A DNA stretch of 64,000 bases, from the NCBI RefSeq assembly GCF_023151555.2, contig NZ_CP100425.1:2356001-2420000 (forward strand). Reading direction: 5' to 3'. The stretch comes from Photobacterium sp. CCB-ST2H9 (GTDB lineage Bacteria > Pseudomonadota > Gammaproteobacteria > Enterobacterales > Vibrionaceae). Positions 47,640 through 58,992 of this stretch are shown in pieces (position 1 is the stretch's first letter; each line of letters opens with the position of its first letter). Below the pieces are notes generated by a model. The model was not told the origin of the DNA and did no database searches. It saw nothing but the letters and a program-made list of their open reading frames with translations. Both the position numbers and the translations under genes were made by a program.

Positions 47640-47734
47640 CTCTTACTTTGTTCTCAAAAATCGCCCGCCTTGGTGTACTCCACTCATCTGACCAAGATAA
47701 AATAAATACAAATATCTTAGGTTATTAATCTTTC

Positions 47735-48658
47735 ATGTCGCATCTATCTTTTTTCTGGTTAAAACCCGAAAGCGACAAAATTTTGACAGGCCTTCAATCG
47801 GAATTTCACGGACTCGTGAAAGACGCGATTAAAGAAAACCGCCTGACACTTCCGCCGATCCCCGATGTTCTGGCCGAACTCCAAGCACTGTGTAACAGGG
47901 ATGATTCCACGGTGCGTGACGCAGCCACCGTTTTACTCAATGATCCCGGCATGACTGCCACAGTCGTTAAAACATCAAACACGATGATGTTTAACCGACG
48001 TAATATCGTTTGCCATGACATCCAGACTGCGGTCAGCCGACTGGGCATCATTCGGGTCAGAGACATCATCACAGCAAAAACGGTTCTTGATATTAAACTG
48101 AACAGCAGCTTTGATTATGAATGTAAGCTCCTGTTATCCGGCAGTGCCGCCCGCTCGCGTCAATTAGCCGGCAGTATGGCATTGGTCACACAAAACCTGC
48201 TCATACACCGCCCTGAGCTGAAACTGGAGCCAGAAAAAGCATTGCTCGCCGGTCTGTTTGCAGATATTGGCCTGTTCAGCCTGATCTATGAATATCAAAA
48301 CTACCTCGACAGCGGCAATTTCCTGGACATCCAATATGCAAAGTATGTCTTCGAACATTGCTGCAACAAGGCCAGCCTGGATATTCTGAAGCACTGGGGG
48401 TTTGACCAGGATTATCTGGAAGTTGCCAGTAATAAGCGGGTCTTCCCTGCCTATAAAAAAGATGAGGACATTACCTACCTTGATGTCGCGCGCATGGCCA
48501 ATCACCTGCTGTTGTTCAAAGAAGACGACGACGACATTGATGACCATGAAGTAGAGCTTGATCTGGCAGGTGCAGAAGTGATGTATACCCTGACCAACCT
48601 GCCTGATGACGAGTTTGATCGCCAGATCAACCACGTGCTGCTCAGCAGCGGCTTTTAA
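47735..48658 (+). CDS. HDOD domain protein
   Basis: A 307-residue cytoplasmic protein with an HDOD domain at about 35-235: LPPIPDVLAELQALCNRDDS, then LLNDPGMTATVVKTSNTMMF. HDOD is an HD-like fold that lacks catalytic metal residues and is usually regulatory. No GGDEF, EAL or receiver domain is attached. The C-terminal tail is acidic (KEDDDDIDDHEVELD). It is a second HDOD protein in this window, after the EAL-HDOD protein at 8.2 kb. Confidence 0.88.
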   Translation: MSHLSFFWLKPESDKILTGLQSEFHGLVKDAIKENRLTLPPIPDVLAELQALCNRDDSTVRDAATVLLNDPGMTATVVKTSNTMMFNRRNIVCHDIQTAVSRLGIIRVRDIITAKTVLDIKLNSSFDYECKLLLSGSAARSRQLAGSMALVTQNLLIHRPELKLEPEKALLAGLFADIGLFSLIYEYQNYLDSGNFLDIQYAKYVFEHCCNKASLDILKHWGFDQDYLEVASNKRVFPAYKKDEDITYLDVARMANHLLLFKEDDDDIDDHEVELDLAGAEVMYTLTNLPDDEFDRQINHVLLSSGF

Positions 48659-48697
48659 GCTGCCGAAAGACTATCTGGTTCATTCATCTGCCTGCTT

Positions 48698-48717
48698 GCG
48701 CTGTTGAAAAACAGCGC
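48698..48717 (+). terminator. Stem-loop after the HDOD gene
   Basis: GCGCTGTT (48698-48705) pairs with AACAGCGC (48710-48717) around GAAA. There is no T-run, so termination would be weak. Confidence 0.4.
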
Positions 48718-48721
48718 TCTA

Positions 48722-48751
48722 TTGACCCTTTGTTAAACAGCCTGATAAGCT
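48722..48751 (+). promoter_or_regulatory. Candidate promoter of lysO
   Basis: TTGACC (48722-48727) and TAAGCT (48746-48751) are 18 bp apart, about 115 bp before the lysO ATG. Confidence 0.45.
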
Positions 48752-48864
48752 TCTGAATTCATTAACAGCACGTTTACACCTGCGCGGCTCAATGACGTAA
48801 TGAAACCCTGGATTTCACTGGCTGCCAGCGATGTCATAGCCAGACAACCTCTGTAAGGATACTC

Positions 48865-49764
48865 ATGTTCTCAGGAATGCTTTTTATTTTCCTGCCACTT
48901 ATCATCGGCTATTTCATCCCGGTCAGAAATGCATCGGTCCTTGATTTTATTCATGCTCAGACATCCCGGCTGGTCCTGGTTATTCTGACTCTGATGGGGC
49001 TCAGCCTGGCGGGATTAGACAACCTGGGGGAAAACCTCAGCCAAATCCTGCTATATACCTTCACGTTCTTTGTCTGTATCAGTGCCTGTAATGCCCTGGC
49101 TCTGCCGCTTCTCGACAAATACTATCCGCTGGAAACACAGCATGGGCATCAGCAGCTGCCAAAAGCCAAAATGCTGATGGAGTCCGTCAAACTGATTCTG
49201 GTTGTGGCTGCCGGGCTGGGTCTCGGATTAATCATCAATATGGATCTCAGTTGGGTTGACCAGGCCAGTGAAATTATCCTGTTGCTGCTTTTGTTTTTGA
49301 TTGGAATTCAGCTGCGCAACAGCGGCATGACCCTCAGACAGATTCTGCTCAATAAACAAGGAATTATGATTGCGCTGACAATCATTGCAACGTCTCTACC
49401 CGGTGGTCTGATTGCTGCCTGGATGCTGGATATTCCGATGACTCACGGACTAGCCATGGCTTCAGGTTTCGGTTGGTATTCTCTGGCCGGTATTTTGATC
49501 GGAGACGGACTGGGACCGGTATTTGGCGGGGCTTCTTTCCTGAATGAGCTGCTTCGGGAATTGATTGCGCTTACTTTGATTCCTGTTGTCATCGCCCGTT
49601 ATCCAAACACAGCGATTGGCTATGCAGGGGCAACTGCGATGGATTTCACCCTGCCTGTGATCCAGAACTGCGGAGGTATTCGCTGCGTGCCGATTGCGAT
49701 TGTCAGCGGTTTTATCCTCAGCCTGCTGGTTCCTGTGTTCATCCTGTTTTTCCTGTCGCTTTAA
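48865..49764 (+). CDS. lysO: Lysine exporter LysO (YbjE, DUF340 family)
   Basis: A 299-residue inner-membrane protein with about eight hydrophobic segments. Conserved blocks are ASGFGWYSLAGILIGD near 196-213, FLNELLRELIALTLIPV near 226-242 and the tail GATAMDFTLPVIQNCGG near 254-270. E. coli LysO exports L-lysine and thialysine. The ATG follows TAAGGATACTC. The same window encodes a riboswitch-controlled lysine importer, so both directions of lysine flux are represented. Confidence 0.92.
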   Translation: MFSGMLFIFLPLIIGYFIPVRNASVLDFIHAQTSRLVLVILTLMGLSLAGLDNLGENLSQILLYTFTFFVCISACNALALPLLDKYYPLETQHGHQQLPKAKMLMESVKLILVVAAGLGLGLIINMDLSWVDQASEIILLLLLFLIGIQLRNSGMTLRQILLNKQGIMIALTIIATSLPGGLIAAWMLDIPMTHGLAMASGFGWYSLAGILIGDGLGPVFGGASFLNELLRELIALTLIPVVIARYPNTAIGYAGATAMDFTLPVIQNCGGIRCVPIAIVSGFILSLLVPVFILFFLSL

Positions 49765-49822
49765 AGCGTTTCCTCCATGCGTCTGACAGGCTGGTAAATT
49801 TGCACTTATACCGGGCTTACTC

Positions 49823-49851
49823 AAATGCGTATCGTCACACGATACGCATTT
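49823..49851. repeat. 12-bp perfect inverted repeat between lysO and the GNAT-like gene
   Basis: AAATGCGTATCG (49823-49834) pairs perfectly with CGATACGCATTT (49840-49851), loop TCACA. It lies between two convergent stops. Neither side has a T-run, so it could be a non-canonical terminator or an mRNA 3'-end stabiliser. Confidence 0.7.
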
Positions 49852-49934
49852 GGTGGCGTTCAGCGATGACTCTGACCCAGTGACCCCGTCAATGAGACGG
49901 ATGAATCCGGCACACATACTTGTTCGCCAAACGA

Positions 49935-50816
49935 TCAAAGACCCAGTACAAGATTTTCTGAATATAAAGAGAGAAACGGGACGTCTGCATCCAGACCAAA
50001 TGTAATGCGTGGTGAGCTCATCATGAGCTGACAATTTTCATCAATCAGGCATTCAGGTGTATCGCTCAGACTGATCACACATTTCTGGGTTTGATCATAG
50101 GTCGTCACATATCTTGAAATCGTTCCGCGGCTTCGAAACAGCAAATCCGGATTGGAGTAGTACACAATCTCAGTGTACTGAATATCGCGCAGCGCCGCTT
50201 TTCGGGTCACGATATAACAAACCTCCTGCTCATATTTCAGGACGTGCTGCTCACATTCCAGGACTTCATGCGCAAAAAAAATTGATTGCTGCTCATCCGT
50301 CAAAAAGGCGATGCCCTTCTTGCCGGTATAGATATCAAACAGTGAATCCGATTCTGATTCGGGTGCCGCAATGATCTGAAACCGATCTGACTCTTCCCTT
50401 GCATTGAGGAAGTTCTTTGCAACGCTGTCAGCGATCTGGCTTGCCGACAAAATCGTGAACAAGGTATCACTGAAATGTTGTCTCAAAAAAGAAAGGGTTC
50501 GCAACCCGTAACCTCGAAAATCGGGATGTGTCACGGCACAGGTCAGATTAATCGTATTCACAACTTTTCCTGAACGGCTGACACGCTTTTGGGGAATAAT
50601 ACCTATCGCTCCAACCAGTTTCCCGGAGGCCCGGATACCCACACCGGTCACAGCATTTTTGTCAGCCCGATTAAAAATACGCTCAAGCCGCGCCTCCTCA
50701 ACATCCCCCAATTGTTTCGGTCGGAGTAATGTCAGTAATGCAGGATAATCATTAGATTTAAGTTCATTGATCACCACCCTTTTCGTTTCACTGCAGGCTC
50801 GGTCCATCGACATCAT
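49935..50816 (-). CDS. GNAT-like N-acetyltransferase of unknown substrate
   Basis: A 293-residue protein. Its N-terminal half (about 12-150) resembles a GNAT domain: GVGIRASGKLVGAIGIIP for strands 2-3, LTCAVTHPDFRGYGLRTLSFL for strand 4 and the acetyl-CoA loop. The acetyl-CoA pyrophosphate loop (RGYGLR) is close to the canonical Q/R-x-x-G-x-G/A. The C-terminal half (150-293) matches nothing I know. It is a single-gene unit between lysO and ptsG; its substrate cannot be inferred. Confidence 0.65.
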   Translation of the reverse strand: MMSMDRACSETKRVVINELKSNDYPALLTLLRPKQLGDVEEARLERIFNRADKNAVTGVGIRASGKLVGAIGIIPQKRVSRSGKVVNTINLTCAVTHPDFRGYGLRTLSFLRQHFSDTLFTILSASQIADSVAKNFLNAREESDRFQIIAAPESESDSLFDIYTGKKGIAFLTDEQQSIFFAHEVLECEQHVLKYEQEVCYIVTRKAALRDIQYTEIVYYSNPDLLFRSRGTISRYVTTYDQTQKCVISLSDTPECLIDENCQLMMSSPRITFGLDADVPFLSLYSENLVLGL

Positions 50817-51044
50817 ACAATTTCACTCCATGTGAATTTAAAAGCCACAACAGCGCGCATAATGCCACCAGAAACCTTAATACTCAATAAGTTGCAATAT
50901 GTTCACTATCATTACATCTCATTGCATTGATCGAAAATCTCTCCTGGATGATGAGTCCTTCGTGTGATGACAGTTGCAGGGGAATATCAGGCAACTGCGT
51001 TTTCAGATGGATAGGATCGTCAGATGTCTCACGACAGAAACAAC

Positions 51045-51081
51045 AGAAACAAAAAAGCCTGGCTGCAGGAGCCAGGCTTTT
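51045..51081 (-). terminator. Terminator after ptsG
   Basis: AAAAGCCTGGC (51053-51063) pairs with GCCAGGCTTTT (51071-51081). On the minus strand it ends in six T residues. Confidence 0.9.
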
Positions 51082-51103
51082 GAACATTGAGAATCTTCAG
51101 AAA

Positions 51104-52585
<1,482 letters not shown>

Positions 52586-52639
52586 CTACCCCCGTAGTCA
52601 TAATGCTAGCACCACCCGTTTTTATTGTTCGGCATAAGT

Positions 52640-52662
52640 ATAAAATGCGGCGCCAAATATAA
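52640..52662 (-). promoter_or_regulatory. Candidate Mlc/NagC-type operator at the ptsG promoter
   Basis: On the minus strand the site reads TATTTGGCGCCGCATTTTAT with a flanking T on one side, an A/T-armed palindrome around a GC core like Mlc and NagC operators. Its right arm overlaps TATACT (about 52636-52641), a likely -10 of ptsG. Confidence 0.5.
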
Positions 52663-52711
52663 CGTGACAGTAATCAAGAATACCAACGGATCGTGAAAGT
52701 AAATTTCAGTT

Positions 52712-52727
52712 TGACACATAGATCACA
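52712..52727 (-). promoter_or_regulatory. Candidate CRP site upstream of ptsG
   Basis: On the minus strand TGTGATCTATGTGTCA agrees with TGTGA-N6-TCACA at 8 of 10 conserved positions. It lies about 70-80 bp upstream of the putative -10. Confidence 0.45.
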
Positions 52728-52954
52728 AATGAACTCAGTGCACAAAAACGTCAAAAAACACAAAAAATCAATACAAACCAACAGTTTAATCTAAAATCAC
52801 ACCTATCATTAAATTGTAATTATATTTCACCCCTGTAACCCATGTTTCTTCATGTAACGAAACAACATTACAATTCAGATCGGAAAAAAAACGAAGATTC
52901 GTGCAGGAATGAACAAAAGAGCTAATAATTTTTTGAAGTAATCAATTAAATATA
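52728..52954. other. AT-rich spacer between the ptsG control region and the tatD terminator
   Basis: About 230 bp, strongly AT-rich, with no supported gene or RNA. Confidence 0.4.
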
Positions 52955-52982
52955 CAAAAAAAGGAGCTTTCGCTCCTTTTTT
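52955..52982 (-). terminator. Terminator after tatD
   Basis: AAAAAAGGAGC (52957-52967) pairs with GCTCCTTTTTT (52972-52982) around TTTC. It marks the end of the long minus-strand series from yceD. Confidence 0.9.
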
Positions 52983-52989
52983 GACACTT

Positions 52990-53766
52990 TTATCGTTTGG
53001 CCTGCGAAAAAAGCCGGAAGAAGTTTTCGGTCGAAATTCTGGCAACCTCTTCCCCTGACACACCTTTCAGCAAACCGATATAATTTGCAACTTCCTTCAC
53101 GTAAGCAGGCTGATTCTCTTTGCCGCGGTACGGAATCGGAGCCAGATAAGGAGAATCCGTTTCCACCAACAACCGTTCAAGCGGCAAACGACTCACCACA
53201 TCTTTCAGTTCAGCGGCTTTATTAAAAGTGACGATCCCTGAAATCGAGATATAAAACCCCAACTCCATCGCAGCTTCTGCCATTTCCAGGCTTTCAGTGA
53301 AACAGTGCAGGACACCACCGCAACGTTCCGCACCCTCTTCTTTTAAAATACGGATCGTATCTTCACGCGCCATTCGGGTGTGAATAATCAATGGCTTATT
53401 CAGTTCAACAGCCAGGCGGATGTGCTGACGAAAGATTTCCTGCTGCTGCTCTGCCAATTCAGGCTGGTAATGATAATCCAGACCCGTTTCGCCAATCGCA
53501 ACGACTTTGTCGTCACTGGCATAAGCCTTCAGTTTGTCGTAATCAAAACCGGCTTCTATATCCAGCGGGTGAACACCACAGGATGCAAAAACGTGGTCAA
53601 AAGGCGCAATCATTTCCATCATTGCAGGAAAACTTTTCAGCGTTACCCCCACTGAAAGAAAGTACTCGACGCCTTTCGCCTGTGCTTTTGCCAGGACATC
53701 GGCCACATCGGTATGCAGTTCGTCATAATTCAGTTTATCGAGGTGGCAATGTGAATCTACTAACAC
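52990..53766 (-). CDS. ycfH: TatD-family metal-dependent hydrolase YcfH
   Basis: A 258-residue TIM-barrel metallohydrolase with DSHCHLD (near 4-10), GETGLDYHY (about 91), HTRMA (about 128), HCFTES and the late ETDSPYLAP. TatD relatives have 3'-5' DNase activity or act on D-aminoacyl-type substrates; the exact role of YcfH is not settled. The start is GTG at 53766 after GAGGATATTCAG. It lies 27 bp after holB, as in E. coli. Confidence 0.92.
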   Translation of the reverse strand: MLVDSHCHLDKLNYDELHTDVADVLAKAQAKGVEYFLSVGVTLKSFPAMMEMIAPFDHVFASCGVHPLDIEAGFDYDKLKAYASDDKVVAIGETGLDYHYQPELAEQQQEIFRQHIRLAVELNKPLIIHTRMAREDTIRILKEEGAERCGGVLHCFTESLEMAEAAMELGFYISISGIVTFNKAAELKDVVSRLPLERLLVETDSPYLAPIPYRGKENQPAYVKEVANYIGLLKGVSGEEVARISTENFFRLFSQAKR

Positions 53767-53793
53767 CTGAATATCCTCTTGAGTTCGGTGTGT

Positions 53794-54756
53794 TTACTGA
53801 GAAGAGATAAAACCTGATAACCAATCCGTTATCAGGAGCTCATCGTTCAGGCCCGGATGTGCTTCCAGTTCGCGGATTAATGCATTCAAGGCTTTTATTT
53901 GCCCAAGCAACAGCGACTGCTGTAACTGAGCCGCGACCTGCCCTGCCAGAGCCGATGACTCCGCATGGACAAGATAGCCGACCACGCCCTGTTGTATTTT
54001 CAGGCAATCCACCAAAAAATAGCTCAGCCACTTCAGACTGAGCAGGCCATCTTTCATACAGTGCTCTGCCACGCTGAACAAGCCAGAATGAGGTGGGATC
54101 AGGAATTGATGAAAACTTTCCAGCAAGTTCTGATGCCGGATGTCCTGTCCCTGCTCAATAAAGTGTAAAGCAGCCAGTGGCGCATTGCCGTTCAATCGGA
54201 TAGCTTCGACTTTCACTGCCTGCTTGAGCTGACTTTCAACCCAACGCTTCACATCCTGTTCTGCAGGCAATGGTAAACGCCATTTGTTACAGCGGCTGTT
54301 GATTGTGGGTAACAGGCGATCCAGCTCTGTCGTCGTTAAAATAAACTGACAATTAGCTGGGGGCTCCTCCAGCGTTTTCAGCAGCGCATTAGCTGCGGCC
54401 TCACCCATGCAGTCGGCCTGTTCAATTAAAACAACCCGCTTTCCGCCTAACTGCGACGTTTCCCACGCCCAGTGATTACACTGACGAATGGCATCAATAC
54501 TGATCGCTTTTCCGTCCTGGGGCCGGATCGTGTGGCAGTCAGGATGCGTTTCAGCGGCAAACAACTGACAGCTGTGGCAGATACCACACGGCTCCGTCAT
54601 CCCGTTCTGGCACAGCACAGTTCTGGCCAGCTGCCGGATCAACGTTTCACTGCCACAACCGGAAGGTGCAATCAGCAACATCGCATGATGCAACCGATCC
54701 TGCGACAACAGCTGCTGCCATTGCTGCCAGACTGTAGTCAGCCAGGGATAGCTCAT
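53794..54756 (-). CDS. holB: DNA polymerase III subunit delta prime
   Basis: A 320-residue clamp-loader subunit. It is AAA+ in fold but has a degenerate P-loop ([13 protein letters not shown]), as expected for delta prime. A zinc finger is formed by Cys in [15 protein letters not shown] (near 50-64). The arginine-finger SRC motif is at INSRCNKW. It overlaps tmk by 4 bp. Confidence 0.95.
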   Translation of the reverse strand: MSYPWLTTVWQQWQQLLSQDRLHHAMLLIAPSGCGSETLIRQLARTVLCQNGMTEPCGICHSCQLFAAETHPDCHTIRPQDGKAISIDAIRQCNHWAWETSQLGGKRVVLIEQADCMGEAAANALLKTLEEPPANCQFILTTTELDRLLPTINSRCNKWRLPLPAEQDVKRWVESQLKQAVKVEAIRLNGNAPLAALHFIEQGQDIRHQNLLESFHQFLIPPHSGLFSVAEHCMKDGLLSLKWLSYFLVDCLKIQQGVVGYLVHAESSALAGQVAAQLQQSLLLGQIKALNALIRELEAHPGLNDELLITDWLSGFISSQ

Positions 54757-55391
54757 GCGTGCTCCTGCTGCGACAGCCAGTGTGTCAGGTGCTGCCGGAT
54801 ATCAGCCGTCACATCATCCAGACTCTGAGAAGCATCAATGATGATGACTTTCGGATTATTCCGGGACAAGGCCAGAAAACGTTCCCGGGTCCGCTCAAAG
54901 AAAGACAGATCCATTTTCTCGATCCGATCCAGCGCACCGCGTCCGCGCGCACGTGCCAGGCCCAGTTCCGGATCGATATCCATGTAGATGGTTAAATCCG
55001 GTTCGAATGTTCCCAGCACCATGGTTTTAATATTGGTCATCAATTGGGTATCAAACCCGCGACCACCACCCTGATAAGCCTGGGAAGACATATCATGACG
55101 ATCCCCGATGACCCATTTTCCAGCTTTTAAGGCTGGTTGAATCACATGCTCAACCAGTTGGCTGCGTGCCGCATACAGCAACAGCAGCTCAGCCATATCC
55201 GTCAGAGGTTCATCCGGATGGCCTTCTTTCACCAAAGTCCGCATTTTCTCGGCAAGGGGAGTACCACCCGGTTCACGGGTCGACTCAATCTCAGTGATTC
55301 CCTGTTCAGCCAGTACATGCTGCACAGTTGAGATCGCAGTGCTCTTCCCTGCCCCTTCCAGGCCTTCAATGACGATAAATTTTCCGTTCAT
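54753..55391 (-). CDS. tmk: Thymidylate kinase
   Basis: A 212-residue kinase phosphorylating dTMP to dTDP. The P-loop is GLEGAGKST (about 9-17), the DRH motif is [17 protein letters not shown] and the lid is [12 protein letters not shown]. It works with tdk in the thymidine salvage path. Its first base overlaps the last base of mltG. Confidence 0.97.
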   Translation of the reverse strand: MNGKFIVIEGLEGAGKSTAISTVQHVLAEQGITEIESTREPGGTPLAEKMRTLVKEGHPDEPLTDMAELLLLYAARSQLVEHVIQPALKAGKWVIGDRHDMSSQAYQGGGRGFDTQLMTNIKTMVLGTFEPDLTIYMDIDPELGLARARGRGALDRIEKMDLSFFERTRERFLALSRNNPKVIIIDASQSLDDVTADIRQHLTHWLSQQEHA

Positions 55392-56401
55392 TATTGTTTG
55401 AGTATCTTCAGATAATGGCGAACAGCTTGGTTATGTTCGCTGAGTGTTTTTGAAAACGTATGGCCGCCTTTGCCGTCAGCCACAAAATAGAAATAACTTG
55501 TCTGGGCCGGTTTCACGGCAGCCAGTACCGACGCAGCACTCGGCATGGCAATCGGGGTTGGCGGCAACCCAAAAATGGTATAGGTATTGTACGGTGTCGG
55601 GGTGCGCAAATCTTTCTTACGAATGTTGCCGTCAAACTTTTCACCCAGACCATAAATCACGGTTGGATCGGTCTGAAGCCGCATACCTTTGTGCAATCGG
55701 TTCATAAAAACCGAAGAAACTTTGGCACGCTCATGATCCACAGCCGTTTCTTTTTCAATGATGGAAGCCATGATCAGGACTTCATACGGATTTTTCAGCG
55801 GAATCGATGCATCGCGTTCTTTCCACGCCTCATCAAGCAGAGACATCATATGTGCATAAGCGCGTTTCAGTAAGGCCAGATCAGATGTGCCTGCGGTGTA
55901 ATGATAAGTCTCAGGCAACAGATAGCCTTCCAGCTTCTTCACATCAGCTCCTATCGCTTCAGCGATATCGGACTCGCTCATCTGCGCCGTTTCATTTTTC
56001 AGCATCGGTGCATTTTCCAGTGCTTTCAGCCAATCTGAAAAACGATCACCTTCCAGCAACGTAATCGAAAACTGATACTCTTTACCGGAGGCAACAATGG
56101 CCAGCACATCTCTGAGCGTCCGGGCATTTTCAATCGAATAAGTCCCGGCCTTGATGCGCGCTAAGGTCGGCTCCAGTTTGCCAATCCAGCGGGTCCAGGG
56201 TGAATCCGCAAGTACACCCATCTGGTTGAGCTGATAGATTAAACCACGGAAAGTCGTGCCTTGTCTGACCGTCAGATAAGGCTCATCGACCTGTACAATT
56301 GGCTGTTCAATACTGGCCTTCACCTGTAAATATGCCCAGCCTGCACCGCCGGCCAGAATTGCTCCCAGCAGTACAAACACCAATGCCAACTTTTTTAGCA
56401 C
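55391..56401 (-). CDS. mltG: Endolytic murein transglycosylase MltG
   Basis: A 336-residue inner-membrane protein: short cytoplasmic start, one membrane helix (about 5-25), a LysM-like region, then the YceG catalytic domain with the glutamate in [11 protein letters not shown] (near 215) and [17 protein letters not shown]. It cuts nascent glycan strands to set their length. The start is GTG at 56401, overlapping the pabC stop region by 7 bp. Confidence 0.95.
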   Translation of the reverse strand: MLKKLALVFVLLGAILAGGAGWAYLQVKASIEQPIVQVDEPYLTVRQGTTFRGLIYQLNQMGVLADSPWTRWIGKLEPTLARIKAGTYSIENARTLRDVLAIVASGKEYQFSITLLEGDRFSDWLKALENAPMLKNETAQMSESDIAEAIGADVKKLEGYLLPETYHYTAGTSDLALLKRAYAHMMSLLDEAWKERDASIPLKNPYEVLIMASIIEKETAVDHERAKVSSVFMNRLHKGMRLQTDPTVIYGLGEKFDGNIRKKDLRTPTPYNTYTIFGLPPTPIAMPSAASVLAAVKPAQTSYFYFVADGKGGHTFSKTLSEHNQAVRHYLKILKQ

Positions 56402-57204
56402 GTGTACAACCTCTTCATTATTGCTTCTGACGCACTGCGTTCATCGTACGTTTCAGATTGAATTTTTGTCACAGGCACCAAGGCCATGAGAGCATTAGTA
56501 ATAAAGACTTCATCAGCGCAAAGCAAGGCGTCTAACGGGCTTTTAACAAACTCAAGACAATAGCCCAGCTCTTTCGCCAGTTCACAGACATGCGCACGCA
56601 TAAGGCCATGAACACCGGCCTGACTCAGTTCAGGGGTATATAAAATCTGACCGTGACGCCAGAAAATATTGGAAGCGCAAGTTTCGGCAACATGGTCGTG
56701 GATATCCAGCACGACCGCATCCAGCCAGCCATTGACTTCAATTTCCTGTTTCAGCATCACCTGCTCAAGGCGGTTTAAATGCTTCAGTCCGGCTAACATA
56801 GGGACCAGCCCCAGACGTTGCTGACACACTCCCAGTTCAATCCCGTCCTGCTGCCATGTCTCGTAATGATCCGGCCAGGCAAAATCAGAAATCATCACCT
56901 GAGTCTGCTGACACCCTGCAGGACTGTACCCCCGGCCACCGGCACCACGGCTGATCAGTATTTTGATGACGCCTTTCTCAGGATACTTCTGAGCTAAAGA
57001 CATCACCGTTCTGGAAATGGGCGACCAATCCGGTGCCGCAATGTTCAGTTTCAGCAGCGTGTTTTGCAGTCGCTTCAAATGTTGTGGCCAGAGCCTCGGC
57101 GAACCCTCTTCCACTAATACAGTTGTGAAACAGCCATCGCCATACTGAAAAGCCCGGTCCGATACGCTGACACTGTCTGATTCAACACCGTTGATCCACG
57201 CCAT
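56395..57204 (-). CDS. pabC: Aminodeoxychorismate lyase
   Basis: A 269-residue PLP-dependent fold-type IV enzyme making 4-aminobenzoate and pyruvate for folate. The conserved DRAFQYGDGCFTT lies near 18-30 and the PLP lysine in LAGLKHLNRLEQV near 138. The start at 57204 follows GGGG and gives exactly the enteric length. An ATG at 57216 sits directly behind the fabF terminator T-run and was rejected. Confidence 0.94.
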   Translation of the reverse strand: MAWINGVESDSVSVSDRAFQYGDGCFTTVLVEEGSPRLWPQHLKRLQNTLLKLNIAAPDWSPISRTVMSLAQKYPEKGVIKILISRGAGGRGYSPAGCQQTQVMISDFAWPDHYETWQQDGIELGVCQQRLGLVPMLAGLKHLNRLEQVMLKQEIEVNGWLDAVVLDIHDHVAETCASNIFWRHGQILYTPELSQAGVHGLMRAHVCELAKELGYCLEFVKSPLDALLCADEVFITNALMALVPVTKIQSETYDERSASEAIMKRLYTC

Positions 57205-57214
57205 TGTATACCCC

Positions 57215-57247
57215 ATAAAAAAACGGCCCGGTCATTGAACCGGGCCG
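57215..57247 (-). terminator. Terminator/attenuator between fabF and pabC
   Basis: CGGCCCGGT (57224-57232) pairs perfectly with ACCGGGCCG (57239-57247). On the minus strand it is followed by seven T residues. Confidence 0.88.
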
Positions 57248-57267
57248 CTTAGCATAACAGATATGAC

Positions 57268-58506
57268 TTAGATTTTCTTGAACAGCAGTGAGCCGTTTGT
57301 GCCACCGAAGCCGAAGGAGTTACACAGGGCATACTCCAACTTCACCTGGCGTGCTTCACCTGGTACATAATCCAGGTCACAACCTTCGTCCGGATTCTCC
57401 AGGTTGATTGTTGGCGGAACCGCCTGATCAACCAGAGACATCACCGTAATGATTGACTCAACAGAGCCAGCCGCACCCAGCAGGTGACCGGTCATTGACT
57501 TGGTTGAAGACACCAGGACTTTATCAGCAGCCGCGCCCATGGCACGTTTGATACCCAGTGTTTCAGCAACGTCACCGGCAGGCGTCGACGTACCGTGAGC
57601 ATTCACATAACCAATTTGATCCTGGCTGATACCGGCATCGCGGATAGCCGCTTCCATCGCCAGTGCACCACCTGAACCATCAGCACTTGGTGAAGTCATG
57701 TGATAAGCATCACCACTCATACCAAAGCCAACCAGTTCTGCATAGATTTTTGCACCGCGGGCTTTCGCGTGCTCATATTCTTCCAGAACCATCATACCGG
57801 CACCATCGCCCAGTACGAAACCATCACGCTCTTTGTCCCAAGGACGAGAAGCGCCCTGAGGATCATCATTGCGGGTAGACAGTGCTTTCGCTGCAGCGAA
57901 ACCACCCATACCCAGCGGCGTAGATGCTTTTTCTGCACCACCAGCCAGCATCATGTCAGCATCGCCGTATGCGATCATACGGGCAGCGTGACCAATGTTA
58001 TGCAAACCAGTCGTACAGGCAGTAGAAATTGCAATGTTCGGACCACGCAGGCCATACATAATCGACAGGTGACCTGCGATCATGTTGACAATTGTAGACG
58101 GTACAAAGAATGGGCTGATCTTACGCGGACCTTTTTCCAGCATTGCCTGATGGTTTTGCTCAATCAGACCAAGACCACCAATCCCTGAACCAATTGCCAC
58201 ACCAAAACGGCCGGCATTTTCTTCACTGACTTCAATACCAGAGTCTTTCAACGCCTGAGTACCAGCAGCCACGCCATACTGGATAAACAGGTCCATTTTA
58301 CGGGCATCTTTTTTGGTCATGTATTCTTCGCAATTGAAGTCTTTGACCATGCCAGCAAAACGGGTTGCAAAATCACTCGCATCAAAGTGCTCAATATTGC
58401 TGATACCACTCTGGCCTGCCAATAAGGCTTTCCATGAAGATTCGACAGTATTGCCAACTGGTGAAAGCATACCCATACCAGTTACAACTACGCGACGCTT
58501 AGACAC
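57268..58506 (-). CDS. fabF: 3-oxoacyl-ACP synthase II
   Basis: A 412-residue condensing enzyme elongating acyl-ACP, important for C16:1 to C18:1 and temperature control. The Cys-His-His triad is in [14 protein letters not shown] (Cys near 163), [11 protein letters not shown] (His near 303) and [11 protein letters not shown] (His near 340). The C-terminus [13 protein letters not shown] is conserved. The start is GTG at 58506 after GGAGAAATAAATC. Confidence 0.97.
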   Translation of the reverse strand: MSKRRVVVTGMGMLSPVGNTVESSWKALLAGQSGISNIEHFDASDFATRFAGMVKDFNCEEYMTKKDARKMDLFIQYGVAAGTQALKDSGIEVSEENAGRFGVAIGSGIGGLGLIEQNHQAMLEKGPRKISPFFVPSTIVNMIAGHLSIMYGLRGPNIAISTACTTGLHNIGHAARMIAYGDADMMLAGGAEKASTPLGMGGFAAAKALSTRNDDPQGASRPWDKERDGFVLGDGAGMMVLEEYEHAKARGAKIYAELVGFGMSGDAYHMTSPSADGSGGALAMEAAIRDAGISQDQIGYVNAHGTSTPAGDVAETLGIKRAMGAAADKVLVSSTKSMTGHLLGAAGSVESIITVMSLVDQAVPPTINLENPDEGCDLDYVPGEARQVKLEYALCNSFGFGGTNGSLLFKKI

Positions 58507-58556
58507 GATTTATTTCTCCGGGAATGAAGGATTAATTTGGGTTTACAAATGAAAAT

Positions 58557-58579
58557 CAGGCGGTCATGGAGACCGCCTG
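58557..58579 (-). terminator. Hairpin between acpP and fabF
   Basis: CAGGCGGTC (58557-58565) pairs with GACCGCCTG (58571-58579) around a 5-base loop. On the minus strand it is followed by ATTTTCATTT, so it probably ends part of the abundant acpP transcript. Confidence 0.65.
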
Positions 58580-58594
58580 GAAGTGTTCTTGAAA

Positions 58595-58834
58595 TTACTC
58601 TGCGGAAGCGCTTACAACGTAGTCGATAGCAGCTTGAACCGTAGTAATTTTCTCAGCTTCTTCATCTGGGATCTCTGTGTCGAATTCTTCTTCCAGAGCC
58701 ATTACCAGCTCAACAGTATCCAGAGAGTCAGCACCCAGGTCGTCAACGAAAGAAGCTTCATTTTTAACTTCAGACTCATCTACGCCCAGCTGCTCAACGA
58801 TGATTTTTTTTACGCGTTCTTCGATGTTGCTCAT
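58595..58834 (-). CDS. acpP: Acyl carrier protein
   Basis: A 79-residue acidic protein carrying growing acyl chains on a phosphopantetheine attached to serine in the DSL motif ([14 protein letters not shown], Ser near 37). It is central to fatty-acid, lipid A and phospholipid synthesis. The ATG follows AAGGAAATAGATTAGT. Confidence 0.98.
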   Translation of the reverse strand: MSNIEERVKKIIVEQLGVDESEVKNEASFVDDLGADSLDTVELVMALEEEFDTEIPDEEAEKITTVQAAIDYVVSASAE

Positions 58835-58992
58835 ACTAATCTATTTCCTTAAACAAGAGTTCGCTATTGCGATTTGCTGTAGTTTATTCATTACTGTAAA
58901 AGTTGCAAGACTAAGGGTGCTGGTCAAACCACGATTCAGCGTTAAATCCACCCGAGTTTGACCTGCATCCAAAAAGATTTCAACTTTTTTGG

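Noticed and set aside
57664..58188. Plus-strand frame opposite fabF
   Set aside because: Shadow of the highly conserved fabF; its predicted product has no family features.
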